From: Klebsiella quasivariicola
GTDB lineage: Bacteria > Pseudomonadota > Gammaproteobacteria > Enterobacterales > Enterobacteriaceae
Assembly (NCBI RefSeq): GCF_002269255.1
Contig: NZ_CP022823.1
Coordinates: 3,782,001 to 3,846,000 of the forward strand
DNA length: 64,000 nucleotides
Reading direction: 5' to 3'
Each line of letters begins with the position of its first letter. Position 1 is the first letter of the stretch. A program made the translations under genes and the position numbers. Shown piece by piece: positions 31,499-40,673 of this stretch. A model generated the notes under the pieces. That model ran no database searches, was not told the DNA's origin, and saw only the letters and a list, made by a program, of their open reading frames with translations.

Positions 31499-32784
31499 TG
31501 AATATGCCTGCTGGCGTAGAGCTGCATGGGAAGGGTATAAGGATTAGCTTTCTATATCGCGGCATACGTTGCCGCGAAGTTTTGCGAGGCTGGACTGTAT
31601 CAAACAGTAATATACGGAAGGCTGGTAATCTCCGCGCTTTAATTGTAAGTGAAATTCAGCAGGGTAAATTTGACTACGCAGAGTATTTCCCCGAATCAAA
31701 AGCGCTTAAAAAATTCACTACGACACAAAAAATTAAAACCTTTGGTGAATTGTGCGAAGTGTATCTGGATGCAAAAAAACTTGAGGTATCGGCAGCATCG
31801 TATAAAGGATCTGAGTCACGCGTAGCTACCCTTTCCGCCATCGTCGGAAGAAATACTCTAATTGCTGACATCCAGCATACAGACCTGCTGAACTACAGGA
31901 ATACGCTGTTAACTGGCGATACCATTAGCGATCATGCACCCTGGCTACAAAAAAAAGGCCGCGCTGTATCCACGGTCAATGGCCTGATGAATAACCTGAC
32001 TGCATTACTCAAACTGGCAAACCTGAGCGGCTTTATAAGCCATACCCCGCATGACGGGATAAAGATGCTTAAGCGCTCCAGGCGAGACCCGGATCCGCTC
32101 CTCCAGAGTGAGTATGAGGGTTTTATAAACGCCCTCCCGCAGAGGCATGCTCTGCTTTGGACAACGGCCATCTTTACCGGCCTTCGTCATGGAGAACTCA
32201 CAGCGTTAGCCTGGGAGGATGTAAATCTTGATAAAGGTGAATTGTATGTCAGACGCAACCAGACGAATGAGGGGCTATTCGTTCCGCCCAAAACCGAAGC
32301 GGGGATCAGAACGGTAACTCTGCTTAAACCTGCACTGGGTGCTCTGCGCGAACAATTCAAGCTAACAGGTGCATTAAGCAAAACTGAAATCACCTTCCAT
32401 CACCGTGAACATGGCTTAACTGAACAACAAAAATTGCGGTTTGTGTTTGTCCCGCCAAAAAACTGGCGCGGGGAAACGAAGTATTATGGATCTCAGTCTC
32501 TGGGGTATAGTTGGGAGGCAGGGTTAAAGAAGGCGGGGATTAGAAGCAGGCGCCCGTATCAGTCACGCCATACATTTGCATGCTGGCTTTTAACTGCCGG
32601 TGCCAATCCGTCGTTTATCGCCGGACAGATGGGCCACGAGAACGCGAAGATGGTTTATGAGATTTACTCGAAGTGGATCGGTGAAATGAATCGTAACCAG
32701 GTAGACATGCTGAACGACAGCTTTTCTGACGTAGTGTCCCATGGGTGCCCCAAACGCAAGGTAGTGGGTATAAAAAACCTTTAA
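31498..32784 (+). CDS. Tyrosine integrase
   Basis: A 428-residue recombinase. Residues 1-60 are an arm-binding domain (GVELHGKGIRISFLYRGIRC), 75-180 the core-binding helices, and 200-410 the catalytic domain. The active site includes R in FTGLRHGEL, the PYQSRHTFACWLL box (Tyr replacing the usual first His), H in GQMGHENAK, and the nucleophile Tyr in VYEIYSKW. It integrates the phage at the site beyond its 3' end next to gstB. Confidence 0.9.
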   Translation: MNMPAGVELHGKGIRISFLYRGIRCREVLRGWTVSNSNIRKAGNLRALIVSEIQQGKFDYAEYFPESKALKKFTTTQKIKTFGELCEVYLDAKKLEVSAASYKGSESRVATLSAIVGRNTLIADIQHTDLLNYRNTLLTGDTISDHAPWLQKKGRAVSTVNGLMNNLTALLKLANLSGFISHTPHDGIKMLKRSRRDPDPLLQSEYEGFINALPQRHALLWTTAIFTGLRHGELTALAWEDVNLDKGELYVRRNQTNEGLFVPPKTEAGIRTVTLLKPALGALREQFKLTGALSKTEITFHHREHGLTEQQKLRFVFVPPKNWRGETKYYGSQSLGYSWEAGLKKAGIRSRRPYQSRHTFACWLLTAGANPSFIAGQMGHENAKMVYEIYSKWIGEMNRNQVDMLNDSFSDVVSHGCPKRKVVGIKNL

Positions 32785-32881
32785 TTACAGTCAAATAAAA
32801 AGAGTTGCCGGAATATTAACTTTATCCCAACATGATCGCCGATCGCGCTGCAACGGCAGTGAAACAAACTCAGGAGCGAAA
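32785..32881. other. Prophage-chromosome junction (attachment region)
   Basis: The integrase ends at 32784 and gstB begins at 32882, so the attachment site should lie in these 97 bases, or overlap the integrase end. The gstB-side sequence includes its ribosome site (GGAGCG). The other prophage end is outside the window, so the shared core cannot be defined here. Confidence 0.5.
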
Positions 32882-33508
32882 ATGATTACACTGTGGGGAC
32901 GTAATAACTCGACCAACGTGAAGAAAGTACGCTGGGTGCTGGAGGAGTTGGAACTGCCTTATCAGCAGATCCTCGCCGGGCTGGAGTTTGGTCTCAATCA
33001 TGACCCGGAATATCTGGCGATGAATCCGAACGGACTGGTGCCGCTGTTAAAGGATGATGCCACCGGGGTGGTACTGTGGGAATCAAACACCATTATTCGC
33101 TACCTTGCCGCCCAGTATGGCGTTGACCGTCTGTGGCTGGCCGCGCCGGCGCAGCGCGCGCAAGGGGAAAAGTGGATGGACTGGTCCAACGGTACCCTCT
33201 CTCCCGCCCATCGCCCGGTGTTAATGGGCCTGGTCAGGACGCCGCCGGCGCAGCGCGACCCGGCGGCCATCGCCGCGGGGATCGGCGCCTGTGAATCGCT
33301 GTTTGCCATGCTCGATGACGAACTGGCCAAAATGCCGTGGCTCTCCGGGGAACAGTTCGGCCTTGGCGATATTGCCGTTGCCCCCTTCGTCTACAATCTG
33401 CTGTCGATCCTCGATAGCTGGCAACCGCGGCCCCATCTGCAGCGCTGGTATCAGCAGATTAGCCAGCGTCCCGCCTGGCGCGAAGTAGTGCAGATCCCGG
33501 TGACCTGA
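32882..33508 (+). CDS. gstB: Glutathione S-transferase GstB
   Basis: A 208-residue cytosolic GST, the length of E. coli GstB (YliJ). The thioredoxin-like domain (1-80) starts MITLWGRNNSTNVKKVRWVL with the NSTNVKK active-site loop and ESNTIIRYLA for glutathione binding. The helical domain follows. It conjugates glutathione to electrophiles, including halo-acids in E. coli. It is next to the prophage junction and convergent with yliI. Confidence 0.9.
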   Translation: MITLWGRNNSTNVKKVRWVLEELELPYQQILAGLEFGLNHDPEYLAMNPNGLVPLLKDDATGVVLWESNTIIRYLAAQYGVDRLWLAAPAQRAQGEKWMDWSNGTLSPAHRPVLMGLVRTPPAQRDPAAIAAGIGACESLFAMLDDELAKMPWLSGEQFGLGDIAVAPFVYNLLSILDSWQPRPHLQRWYQQISQRPAWREVVQIPVT

Positions 33509-33510
33509 GG

Positions 33511-34620
33511 TTAATTCTCCGGACTCAAGCGCAACAGCTCGCCGTTAGACTCGTCGGTTAAAACGTACAGATAGCCGTCGGGTCCCACGCGAACGTCGCG
33601 GATACGCTTCCCGCGCGCCTCCAGTAACCTCCCCTCCTCGCGGACCTGATTACCATCAACCGATAAGACGATAAGCGACGTCTCCTTCAGCGCGCCGATA
33701 AACAGCTTATGCTGCCACTGGGGAAAAGTCTGCGCCGCGTAAAAGGCCATCCCGCTCACGCCGGGGGAGACCGGCCAGACATACAGGGGAGGCTCGGTAC
33801 CCGGGGCCGTTTTGCCCTTCGCCTCCGGGATCGGCTGACCGCTGTAGTTAATGCCATGCGTCGCCAGCGGCCAGCCGTAGTTTTTCCCCGCCTGCGGGAT
33901 GTTAATTTCATCTCCGCCGCGCGGGCCATGCTCATTGAGCCACAGCGCGTCGCTCCATGGGTTCATCGCCATGCCCTGCGGATTACGGATGCCGTAGGCC
34001 CAGATCTCCGGCCTGGCGTCGGTCCGGCCGACAAAAGGGTTATCCGACGGGACGCCTCCGGTTTCCGTCAGGCGGACCACTTTCCCCTGCAGCTTGCTGA
34101 GATCCTGGGCAGTGGGGCGCTGATTGTTTTCTCCCAGACCGATAAACAGATATCCTTTGCCGTCGAAGACCAGCCGGCCGCCGAAATGGTTGCCGACGGA
34201 GAGCTTCGGCTGCTGGCGAAAGACCACGGTAAAGTTCGACAGCTGCGTGGCATCCTCGCTTAACCGCCCGTAGCCTACCGCAGTGCCGGCTTTGCCGCTG
34301 GCGTCGCTTTCCGCATAGCTCAACCATACCCGCCGTGATTGGGCGAAATCCGGGGCCAGCGCCACATCCAGTAAGCCGCCCTGGCCGTTGGCCCATACCT
34401 GCGGCACGCCGGATATCGGTGCCGACAGGCCTTTACCTGGCTGCCAGCGCTTCAGCTCGCCGCCACGCAGGGTAATCAGCATACCCTGATCGTCGGGGAG
34501 AAACGCCAGGCTCCACGGATGTGCCAGCCGGTTTTGCAATACCTCAACCCGCACCGCGGCCTGGCTCAGGGCTGGTAGCGCTAAGGCGCTCAATAGCAAC
34601 AGCAGTGGGATCGGACGCAT
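33511..34620 (-). CDS. yliI: PQQ-dependent aldose sugar dehydrogenase YliI
   Basis: A 369-residue periplasmic protein with signal peptide (MRPIPLLLLLSALALPALSQ). The six-bladed beta-propeller has the motifs HPWSLAFLPDDQGMLIT, GNHFGGRLVFDGKGYLFIGLG, and NPQGMAMNPWSDALWLNEHG with the catalytic histidine region. Enzymes of this family oxidise aldoses with PQQ. E. coli makes no PQQ, and Klebsiella does, so it may be natively active here. Convergent with gstB with 2 bases between. Confidence 0.88.
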   Translation of the reverse strand: MRPIPLLLLLSALALPALSQAAVRVEVLQNRLAHPWSLAFLPDDQGMLITLRGGELKRWQPGKGLSAPISGVPQVWANGQGGLLDVALAPDFAQSRRVWLSYAESDASGKAGTAVGYGRLSEDATQLSNFTVVFRQQPKLSVGNHFGGRLVFDGKGYLFIGLGENNQRPTAQDLSKLQGKVVRLTETGGVPSDNPFVGRTDARPEIWAYGIRNPQGMAMNPWSDALWLNEHGPRGGDEINIPQAGKNYGWPLATHGINYSGQPIPEAKGKTAPGTEPPLYVWPVSPGVSGMAFYAAQTFPQWQHKLFIGALKETSLIVLSVDGNQVREEGRLLEARGKRIRDVRVGPDGYLYVLTDESNGELLRLSPEN

Positions 34621-34735
34621 GGCATTCTCCTTTCGTCAGCTCTGGGCTAAAGGGTAGCCAGCGGGGAAATTTGCGCGGGGATTTTTACATAACCTTTAAC
34701 AGGGGAAGCGTTCACTTCCCCTGGGTTGCAGCCGA

Positions 34736-35119
34736 TCAGGCATGAGTGATTGGCGCCAATTTATTCAGTTTATGAATATTTGAAGTCAATCCCGTCAGAC
34801 AGCGTTCTAGCTTCTCTACGTTAACAGCGATGTACAGTGGACAATCATGATGCCCACTCATCAGGCATACTGCCGCTGCGGCGACGGACTCGCCGGCCAG
34901 ACGAAGGGCCTCCTTTTCCTCCGGTGAAACAATATGCTGCAGGCGCGGCGCCTGCGCACGCATTTCACGGCAAAGCTCAAACAAGTTTTCACGCAGATGG
35001 TCATTTTCGCTGACTGACATGTAGCCTTTGGCCTTTCGCAGCTGCAGATAGGCATCAATATCAATATTGGCATTGATGAGCTTCTGCAAAAGGTGGCGGT
35101 ACAGTCTGTCAACGGTCAT
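34736..35119 (-). CDS. bssR: Biofilm formation regulator BssR
   Basis: I start at the ATG 35119 with AGGAGG 8 bases upstream, giving 127 residues as in E. coli. The protein has the conserved LRKAKGYMSVSENDHLRENL and VCLMSGHHDCPLYI, with hydrophilic helices around. BssR influences biofilm through indole and uptake pathways in E. coli; the mechanism is unclear. Upstream of the divergent permease gene by a long intergenic region. Confidence 0.88.
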   Translation of the reverse strand: MTVDRLYRHLLQKLINANIDIDAYLQLRKAKGYMSVSENDHLRENLFELCREMRAQAPRLQHIVSPEEKEALRLAGESVAAAAVCLMSGHHDCPLYIAVNVEKLERCLTGLTSNIHKLNKLAPITHA

Positions 35120-35496
35120 CACGGTTCCTCCTCTGTCGTCCTTTACCCTTTCCATAATACGGTTATTTTTTGTGCAAAATGATGCGCCAGGTCAATTATT
35201 ACCAAGCCTTTAACACCCTTTACAATGTGACAACTTTACGGTTTTGTAGGTTATATAACAAATAAAATGTAATACGATCACAATTAATTCCACAATGAAA
35301 TCAAATACAGTTTAGTGCCATTTTTGAGTCAATTAGTGCCAATAAGATCACAATACAGCATAAACACAGTTGCACAACTGGCAGTCAGGATGTCATAACA
35401 AATAATTAATGTGATACGTATAACACAAAAGAAAAACAGCGAGCGCGTGGCGTACTTCGCTGATAATCTCTCTGCTCGTTTGCAAGGAACTGAACC
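35120..35496. other. Intergenic region, bssR / permease
   Basis: This 377-base AT-rich stretch has no gene. A CRP-like site TGTGA-N6-TAACA (35410-35425) lies before the permease, with GATAAT (35462-35467) as a possible -10. Two copies of TTAGTGCCA (about 35312 and 35332) may be regulator sites. Confidence 0.45.
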
Positions 35497-36738
35497 ATGA
35501 CGTCCGGTAAAAGAAACTACCTTCTGTTGAGTCTTTTCGATTTCCTCTACCTGTTCGCCTGGTCGTCGACCATGGCTTTCTTTGTCATCTGGACCACCCA
35601 GCATCTAGGTATCAGCGCGACGAAAACCGGCCTTCTCTATTCGGTGAATGCCTTCATCGCTCTGCTGATGCAGCCTTTCTTCGGCTACATTTCCGATAAG
35701 TTCGGCCTGAAAAAACGGCTTATCTGGCTGCTGGTGGCACTCCTACTGCCGGTGGGACCTTTCTTTATCTACGTCTACGCGCCGCTGCTGGTGCATAACT
35801 TCTGGTTCGGCGCCCTGCTCGGGGGGATCTATCTGGGGATTATTTTTAATTCCGGCTGTGGGGTGATCGACTCTTACATCGATAAGATTTCTCGCCGCTA
35901 CCAGTTCGAATACGGTCGGGTGCGGATGTGGGGCTCGTTAGGCTGGGCGGCGGCAGCCTGGATTGTAGGTAAATATATCGACAGCAATCCTAATCTGGCC
36001 TTCTGGCTCGCCAGCCTCGCCATCGTCATCGCCGCCATCTGCTTTATGCTGACCAAAATTGAATTAACCGACGCCGATGTGGCGCGAAGCGAGTCGCTGA
36101 AGGTCTCCCATGCCCTTGAGCTGGCGAAGAATGGTCAGTTCTGGATGCTGCTGCTCTTTACCCTCTTCGTCACGCAAATTTACGACACTTACGATCAGCA
36201 ATTTGCGCAATACTTCTCACTGCAGTTCCCGACGCCGGAGGAAGGCAACCGCTGGTACGGGATCCTCGCGTCCATTCAGGTCTGCGGCGAAACCCTGTTC
36301 CTCTGCCTGATGCCATGGTTTGTTAACCGGACCGGCGCTAAATGGGCGCTGATCATCGCCGGGTTAATCATGTCGGTACGTATCGTCGGGTCAGCCGTGC
36401 CCCTCGGCCCGGTGTGGATTGGTGCGGTGAAAATGATGCATGCCCTGGAGAAACCCTTAATTCTGGTGTCCGTCTTTAAATTCATCGCCGCCAACTTCGA
36501 CCATAAACTCTCGTCAACCGTCTATTTACTGGTGCTGTTTGTCGCCTCGATCGCCACCGCCATCTACTCCCCGCTGGCAGGCTATCTGTACGATACCATT
36601 GGCTTCGCCAACACCTATCTGATCCTCGGCGGCATTGCCGGGCTCTTCACCCTGATCTCCATCTTCACCCTGCAGGATAAGCGCGAACCGAAAAAGCCCG
36701 ACGCGACCCCCTCAGACGCCGTGACGTCGGCACAATAA
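35497..36738 (+). CDS. LacY-family oligosaccharide:H+ symporter
   Basis: A 413-residue inner-membrane permease with 12 predicted spans. It starts TSGKRNYLLLSLFDFLYLFA, as LacY, RafB and MelY do. The MFS motif GYISDKFGLKKRL follows helix 2. Helices 4-5 have the LacY-type signature (GCGVIDSYIDKISRRYQFEY with acidic and arginine residues, and RVRMWGSLGWA). No glycosidase gene is adjacent, so the sugar is unknown; lactose or melibiose types are candidates. Absent from K-12 at this place. Confidence 0.85.
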   Translation: MTSGKRNYLLLSLFDFLYLFAWSSTMAFFVIWTTQHLGISATKTGLLYSVNAFIALLMQPFFGYISDKFGLKKRLIWLLVALLLPVGPFFIYVYAPLLVHNFWFGALLGGIYLGIIFNSGCGVIDSYIDKISRRYQFEYGRVRMWGSLGWAAAAWIVGKYIDSNPNLAFWLASLAIVIAAICFMLTKIELTDADVARSESLKVSHALELAKNGQFWMLLLFTLFVTQIYDTYDQQFAQYFSLQFPTPEEGNRWYGILASIQVCGETLFLCLMPWFVNRTGAKWALIIAGLIMSVRIVGSAVPLGPVWIGAVKMMHALEKPLILVSVFKFIAANFDHKLSSTVYLLVLFVASIATAIYSPLAGYLYDTIGFANTYLILGGIAGLFTLISIFTLQDKREPKKPDATPSDAVTSAQ

Positions 36739-36754
36739 CCCGCCAGGCCGGGCA

Positions 36755-37657
36755 TTATCTGGTGCGCGCCACTAACGGCTTTTGCAGGAGCGTTTCCAGC
36801 ACCCGCAGCGGCGAAAGATGCGGGTTAGTCATCGCGCTTACCGGCAGCAGGAACGTCTGTTCAAGCAGATACTGGCCGCGCATCGCCGCATGCGGGGTCT
36901 GATCGGAAAAGCAGATCCAGGTGCTGCCAGCGGCAAAGTCGATCTCCTGCTGCACCCCCTGTCGTTGGTACTCAGGGGCGCTTTTCATCGCATCGTGCAG
37001 GGCCAGCATCAAATGATCGTAATGGCTGCGCCGGGTTTTGGTGATCCCCAGGGCCGACTGCAGCCAGGCGCCAAACGGCGACCAGGGTTTCAGCTGCGGC
37101 AGGAAGCGCGCCGCGAGGGTATCGAAATGCTCCCCCGTTCGCCAGGTGCGGGGTTCGCCGCGGGGGTGAATATTGCAAAAGACGCGCAGAATACGCTCAC
37201 CATTGACCGGTCGTGACGGAAAAGCATCCACATGCAGACGGGAGTCATCTTTGCGCCAGGAGGTCTTCTCCCGCCAGGCGGTGATGGGATGCAGGCGCAG
37301 ACTGGTTTGCGGATGGTGCAACGCCTCGCCATAGCCTGGCAATAACGCGTCGATCAGCTGCAGCGTCATCTGATGATAACGCGCCAGCAGCCGGGCGACG
37401 GCGGCGGTTTTTTGCTGATCGGCAACGCCTTTGAGCGTGCGCGAGTCGGGTTGATAACTGATGTTCTTGCGCCGCGGCGCGACCAGCTCGGGCGTGAGCA
37501 ACCCCTGCTCCGCCGCGGTTAATGAAAAGGCCAGCTGCGGCAGATAGAGCACATTCCCCTGCTCAAGGGAGCGTTGGATCTGCGGCGGCTGCGGGGGGAT
37601 CTCCAGATTACTGAACGGCAGGGTGGCAATTGCCACCGGTGCACTTATTGGTGTCAT
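36755..37657 (-). CDS. kdoO: Kdo 3-hydroxylase (KdoO-like dioxygenase)
   Basis: The ATG at 37657 has AAGAGGCAAGGA just upstream and gives 300 residues; upstream codons in this frame look non-coding. The Fe(II)/2-oxoglutarate site is seen as HVDAFPSRPV (HxD) and DQTPHAAMRG (second His). It matches Kdo hydroxylases, which modify the outer Kdo of lipopolysaccharide core and make it more resistant to acid and antimicrobial peptides. It lies divergent to rimO. Confidence 0.8.
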   Translation of the reverse strand: MTPISAPVAIATLPFSNLEIPPQPPQIQRSLEQGNVLYLPQLAFSLTAAEQGLLTPELVAPRRKNISYQPDSRTLKGVADQQKTAAVARLLARYHQMTLQLIDALLPGYGEALHHPQTSLRLHPITAWREKTSWRKDDSRLHVDAFPSRPVNGERILRVFCNIHPRGEPRTWRTGEHFDTLAARFLPQLKPWSPFGAWLQSALGITKTRRSHYDHLMLALHDAMKSAPEYQRQGVQQEIDFAAGSTWICFSDQTPHAAMRGQYLLEQTFLLPVSAMTNPHLSPLRVLETLLQKPLVARTR

Positions 37658-37902
37658 TTCCTTGCCTCTTCTCCTCGCGGTCATCGAGGTGTTTAGTAAA
37701 GAAATTGTTATATTTTTGTAGAATACAACGTAAATAACCGCCGTTTTTATCAGGAATGGCGGTTTACGCACAACCAAACCGCCAGGATGCGCTTCAGCCG
37801 AGCGCTTTTTCACCATTAACCGCGACGGAGCTATACTCTTTTTCGCAAAGATCTGTAGAATTCCTGCCCTGACCATTCCAATAATTGAACACTTTTTAAG
37901 CT

Positions 37903-39228
37903 ATGAGCAATGTCACGCATCAGCCGAAAATCGGCTTCGTCTCCCTGGGCTGCCCGAAAAACCTCGTGGACTCAGAGCGTATCCTGACCGAACTGCGCAC
38001 CGAAGGTTATGACGTCGTACCCACCTACGACAACGCCGATATGGTGATCGTTAACACCTGCGGCTTTATCGACAGCGCTGTGCAGGAATCGCTGGAAGCG
38101 ATTGGCGAAGCGTTAAAAGAGAATGGCAAGGTGATCGTCACCGGCTGTCTCGGCGCGAAAGAGGATCAGATCCGCGAAGTACATCCGAAGGTGCTGGAGA
38201 TCACCGGTCCGCACAGCTATGAGCAGGTGCTGGAGCACGTCCACCACTACACGCCGAAGCCGAAGCACAACCCGTTCCTGAGCCTGGTGCCGGAACAGGG
38301 CGTTAAGCTGACCCCGCGTCACTATGCCTACTTAAAAATCTCCGAAGGCTGCAATCATCGCTGCACCTTCTGCATTATTCCGTCTATGCGCGGCGACCTG
38401 GTGAGCCGTCCGATTGGCGAAGTGCTGGCGGAAGCCAAACGCCTTGCTGACGCAGGGGTGAAAGAGCTGCTGGTCATCTCGCAGGACACCTCCGCCTATG
38501 GCGTCGACGTTAAGCACCGCACCGGTTTCCACAATGGTATGCCGGTGAAGACCAGCATGGTCAGCCTGTGCGAAGAGCTGGCGAAGCTCGGCATCTGGGT
38601 GCGCCTGCACTATGTCTACCCGTACCCGCACGTTGACGATGTGATCCCGTTGATGGCGGAAGGCAAGATCCTGCCGTATCTCGATATTCCGCTGCAGCAC
38701 GCCAGCCCGCGAATTCTGAAGCTGATGAAGCGTCCAGGCTCGGCGGATCGTCAACTGGCGCGTATCAAGCAGTGGCGCGAGATCTGCCCGGATCTGACCT
38801 TGCGTTCCACCTTCATTGTGGGCTTCCCGGGCGAAACGGAAGACGATTTCCAGATGCTGCTCGACTTCCTGAAAGAGGCGCGTCTCGACCGCGTCGGCTG
38901 CTTCAAATACAGCCCGGTTGAAGGCGCCACCGCCAATGAGCTGGCGGATCAGGTGCCGGAAGAGGTGAAAGAGGAGCGCTGGAACCGCTTTATGCAGCTG
39001 CAGCAGCAGATCTCTGCCGAGCGTCTGCAGGAAAAAGTGGGTCGCGAAATCCTGGTGCTGGTGGATGAAGTTGATGAAGAAGGCGCCATTGGCCGCAGCA
39101 TGGCCGACGCCCCGGAAATCGACGGCGCGGTCTACCTGAACGGCGAAACCCGCGTTAAGCCGGGCGACGTGGTGCGGGTGAAAGTCGAGCACGCCGACGA
39201 ATACGACCTGTGGGGAACCCGGGTCTAG
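37903..39228 (+). CDS. rimO: Ribosomal protein uS12 methylthiotransferase RimO
   Basis: A 441-residue radical SAM enzyme, the E. coli length. The N-terminal UPF0004 domain has three cysteines (LGCPKN, NTCGFI, VTGCLG) for one 4Fe-4S cluster. The radical SAM domain has CNHRCTFC for the second. The C-terminal TRAM domain (VLVDEVDEEGAIGRSMADAP) binds substrate. It methylthiolates Asp89 of uS12. Confidence 0.95.
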   Translation: MSNVTHQPKIGFVSLGCPKNLVDSERILTELRTEGYDVVPTYDNADMVIVNTCGFIDSAVQESLEAIGEALKENGKVIVTGCLGAKEDQIREVHPKVLEITGPHSYEQVLEHVHHYTPKPKHNPFLSLVPEQGVKLTPRHYAYLKISEGCNHRCTFCIIPSMRGDLVSRPIGEVLAEAKRLADAGVKELLVISQDTSAYGVDVKHRTGFHNGMPVKTSMVSLCEELAKLGIWVRLHYVYPYPHVDDVIPLMAEGKILPYLDIPLQHASPRILKLMKRPGSADRQLARIKQWREICPDLTLRSTFIVGFPGETEDDFQMLLDFLKEARLDRVGCFKYSPVEGATANELADQVPEEVKEERWNRFMQLQQQISAERLQEKVGREILVLVDEVDEEGAIGRSMADAPEIDGAVYLNGETRVKPGDVVRVKVEHADEYDLWGTRV

Positions 39229-39367
39229 TCCAGCTTCCCGGATAGCGGCTTAGTGCATTCCCAGCCTACGGGGTCCTCCCGTAGGCTCCCCCCCCAGGCC
39301 CGCGCAAGCACAGCGCCGCCGGGCAAGCATTGATTACTTCCAGGCAGACCTGTTACATCGTTATTTT

Positions 39368-39397
39368 GCCGGGTGGCGCTACGCTTACCCGGCCTAC
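39368..39397 (+). repeat. REP-type palindrome
   Basis: GCCGGGTGGCGCTACGCTTA then CCCGGCCTAC has the enterobacterial REP pattern. A less complete opposite half lies near 39300-39335, so a BIME is possible. Confidence 0.65.
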
Positions 39398-39429
39398 AGT
39401 GCGTGCGATCTGTCGTTAATTTATTCACC

Positions 39430-39700
39430 ATTGTTGCTGAAACTGCCGGTGCTGGCGGCCTCAACATCGCTGAGACGTTCCCGGAAGGCCGGGGCAGCCC
39501 GCATGGATGCGGGCTGAGGGCCGTGTTTTGCACGGACGCTGCCTCGGCCCGACCCGAAGCCTGCAGGGATAAGTCGAAGGGACCACGCAGTGGCGATTTT
39601 GCTGGCCGGAGCCCGGGGGTACAGGGGGCGGCGGCGACTGGCCGCCCCCTGTGCGCTCCCTGCGCCGTAAGAGACATAACGCAGAAGACTAACCGGGAGC
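39430..39700. repeat. Structured GC-rich intergenic element
   Basis: Several strong hairpins follow one another: AGCCCGCAT-GG-ATGCGGGCT (39496-39515), CCGTG..CACGG (39521-39535), and ACAGGGGGCGGC..GCCGCCCCCTGT (39621-39652). The base composition differs from both neighbours. It resembles dispersed intergenic elements of enterobacteria; identity not established. Confidence 0.45.
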
Positions 39701-39729
39701 GCAAACTACGCTGAAGCCACAAATAATAT

Positions 39730-39752
39730 AAAGCACCGCACGGCGGTGCTTT
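39730..39752 (-). terminator. Terminator of the gsi operon
   Basis: GCACCGC (39733-39739), loop ACG, GCGGTGC (39743-39749) with AAA/TTT extension. It lies 10 bases past the gsiD stop, followed by TTTATATTATT on the minus strand. Confidence 0.75.
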
Positions 39753-39760
39753 CCCTCACC

Positions 39761-40672
39761 CTACCCCTTTAACTTCGGATCCAGCGCATCGCGCAGACCA
39801 TCGCCCAGCAGATTAAACGCCAGCACGGTCACGAAAATCGCCACCGCCGGAAACAGCGCCACATGCGGGGACATCACCATATCCGCCCGCGCCTCGTTAA
39901 GCATCGCGCCCCACTCCGGGGTGGGCGGCTGCGCGCCAAGGCCGAGAAAAGACAGGCTGGCCGCCGAAATAATCGACACCCCAATACGCATTGTGAAGTA
40001 AACCACGATCGATGACACCGTCCCCGGCAGGATGTGGTTGAAGAGGATGGTGGCGTCGCTGGCGCCGATGCTGCGCGCCGATTCAATAAAGGTCTGCTGC
40101 TTTAACACCAGCGTATTGCCGCGCACCAGACGGGCGAATGCCGGGATCGAGAAGATCGCCACGGCGATGATCACGTTGGCCATCCCGCTGCCCATGACGG
40201 CAACCACCGCGATCGCCAGCAGGATCCCTGGAAAGGCGAACAGCACGTCGCAAAGTCGCATAATGAGCCGGTCCCACCAGCCCTCATAGTACCCGGCCAG
40301 CAGCCCCAGCACCGTGCCGATAGCCGCGCCAATCAGCACCGCCAGCACCCCGGCTGCCAGCGAGATCTGCGCCCCGACCAGCACCCGGCTGAAAATATCC
40401 CGCCCCAGGGAGTCGACACCGAACCAGTGCACCAGCGAGGGCCCCTCGTTAAGCCGATCATAGTCAAAATAATTTTCCGCATCGTACGGCGCTATCCATG
40501 GGGCAACGATGGCTACCACAATCAGCAACAGCACGAAAATACCGGCGCCCATCGCTACCGGCTGGCGACGAAAGCGCCGCCAGAACTCATGCCATGGGGT
40601 ATGGATCTCGCCGGGTCTGATACCCGGCATGGCGTTCAGCGCCGCCTGCCTTCTCCAGTTGAGCAATCGCAC
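39761..40672 (-). CDS. gsiD: Glutathione ABC importer permease GsiD
   Basis: A 303-residue inner-membrane permease of the Dpp/Opp type, the E. coli GsiD length. It has a N-terminal OppC-like segment, six spans and an EAA loop (EWGAMLNEARADMVMSPHVA region and FIESARSIGASDATILFNHI) that contacts GsiA. It follows gsiC at once. It forms the membrane channel with GsiC. Confidence 0.93.
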   Translation of the reverse strand: MRLLNWRRQAALNAMPGIRPGEIHTPWHEFWRRFRRQPVAMGAGIFVLLLIVVAIVAPWIAPYDAENYFDYDRLNEGPSLVHWFGVDSLGRDIFSRVLVGAQISLAAGVLAVLIGAAIGTVLGLLAGYYEGWWDRLIMRLCDVLFAFPGILLAIAVVAVMGSGMANVIIAVAIFSIPAFARLVRGNTLVLKQQTFIESARSIGASDATILFNHILPGTVSSIVVYFTMRIGVSIISAASLSFLGLGAQPPTPEWGAMLNEARADMVMSPHVALFPAVAIFVTVLAFNLLGDGLRDALDPKLKG

Positions 40673-40673
40673 C

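Larger units (their letters stand above)
39229..39760. other. Long intergenic region rimO-gsiD
   Basis: This 530-base stretch holds a REP-type element (39368-39397), a hairpin at 39262-39288 (AGCCTACGGG and CCCGTAGGCT), a GC-rich multi-hairpin element (39430-39700) and the gsi terminator (39730-39751). No credible gene. Confidence 0.6.

Noticed and set aside
39225..39722. A 165-codon minus-strand reading frame through the rimO-gsiD gap
   Set aside because: It runs through the hairpin element and REP palindrome, has a proline-, serine- and arginine-rich product with no domain, and overlaps the rimO stop. More likely a by-product of GC-rich repeats.
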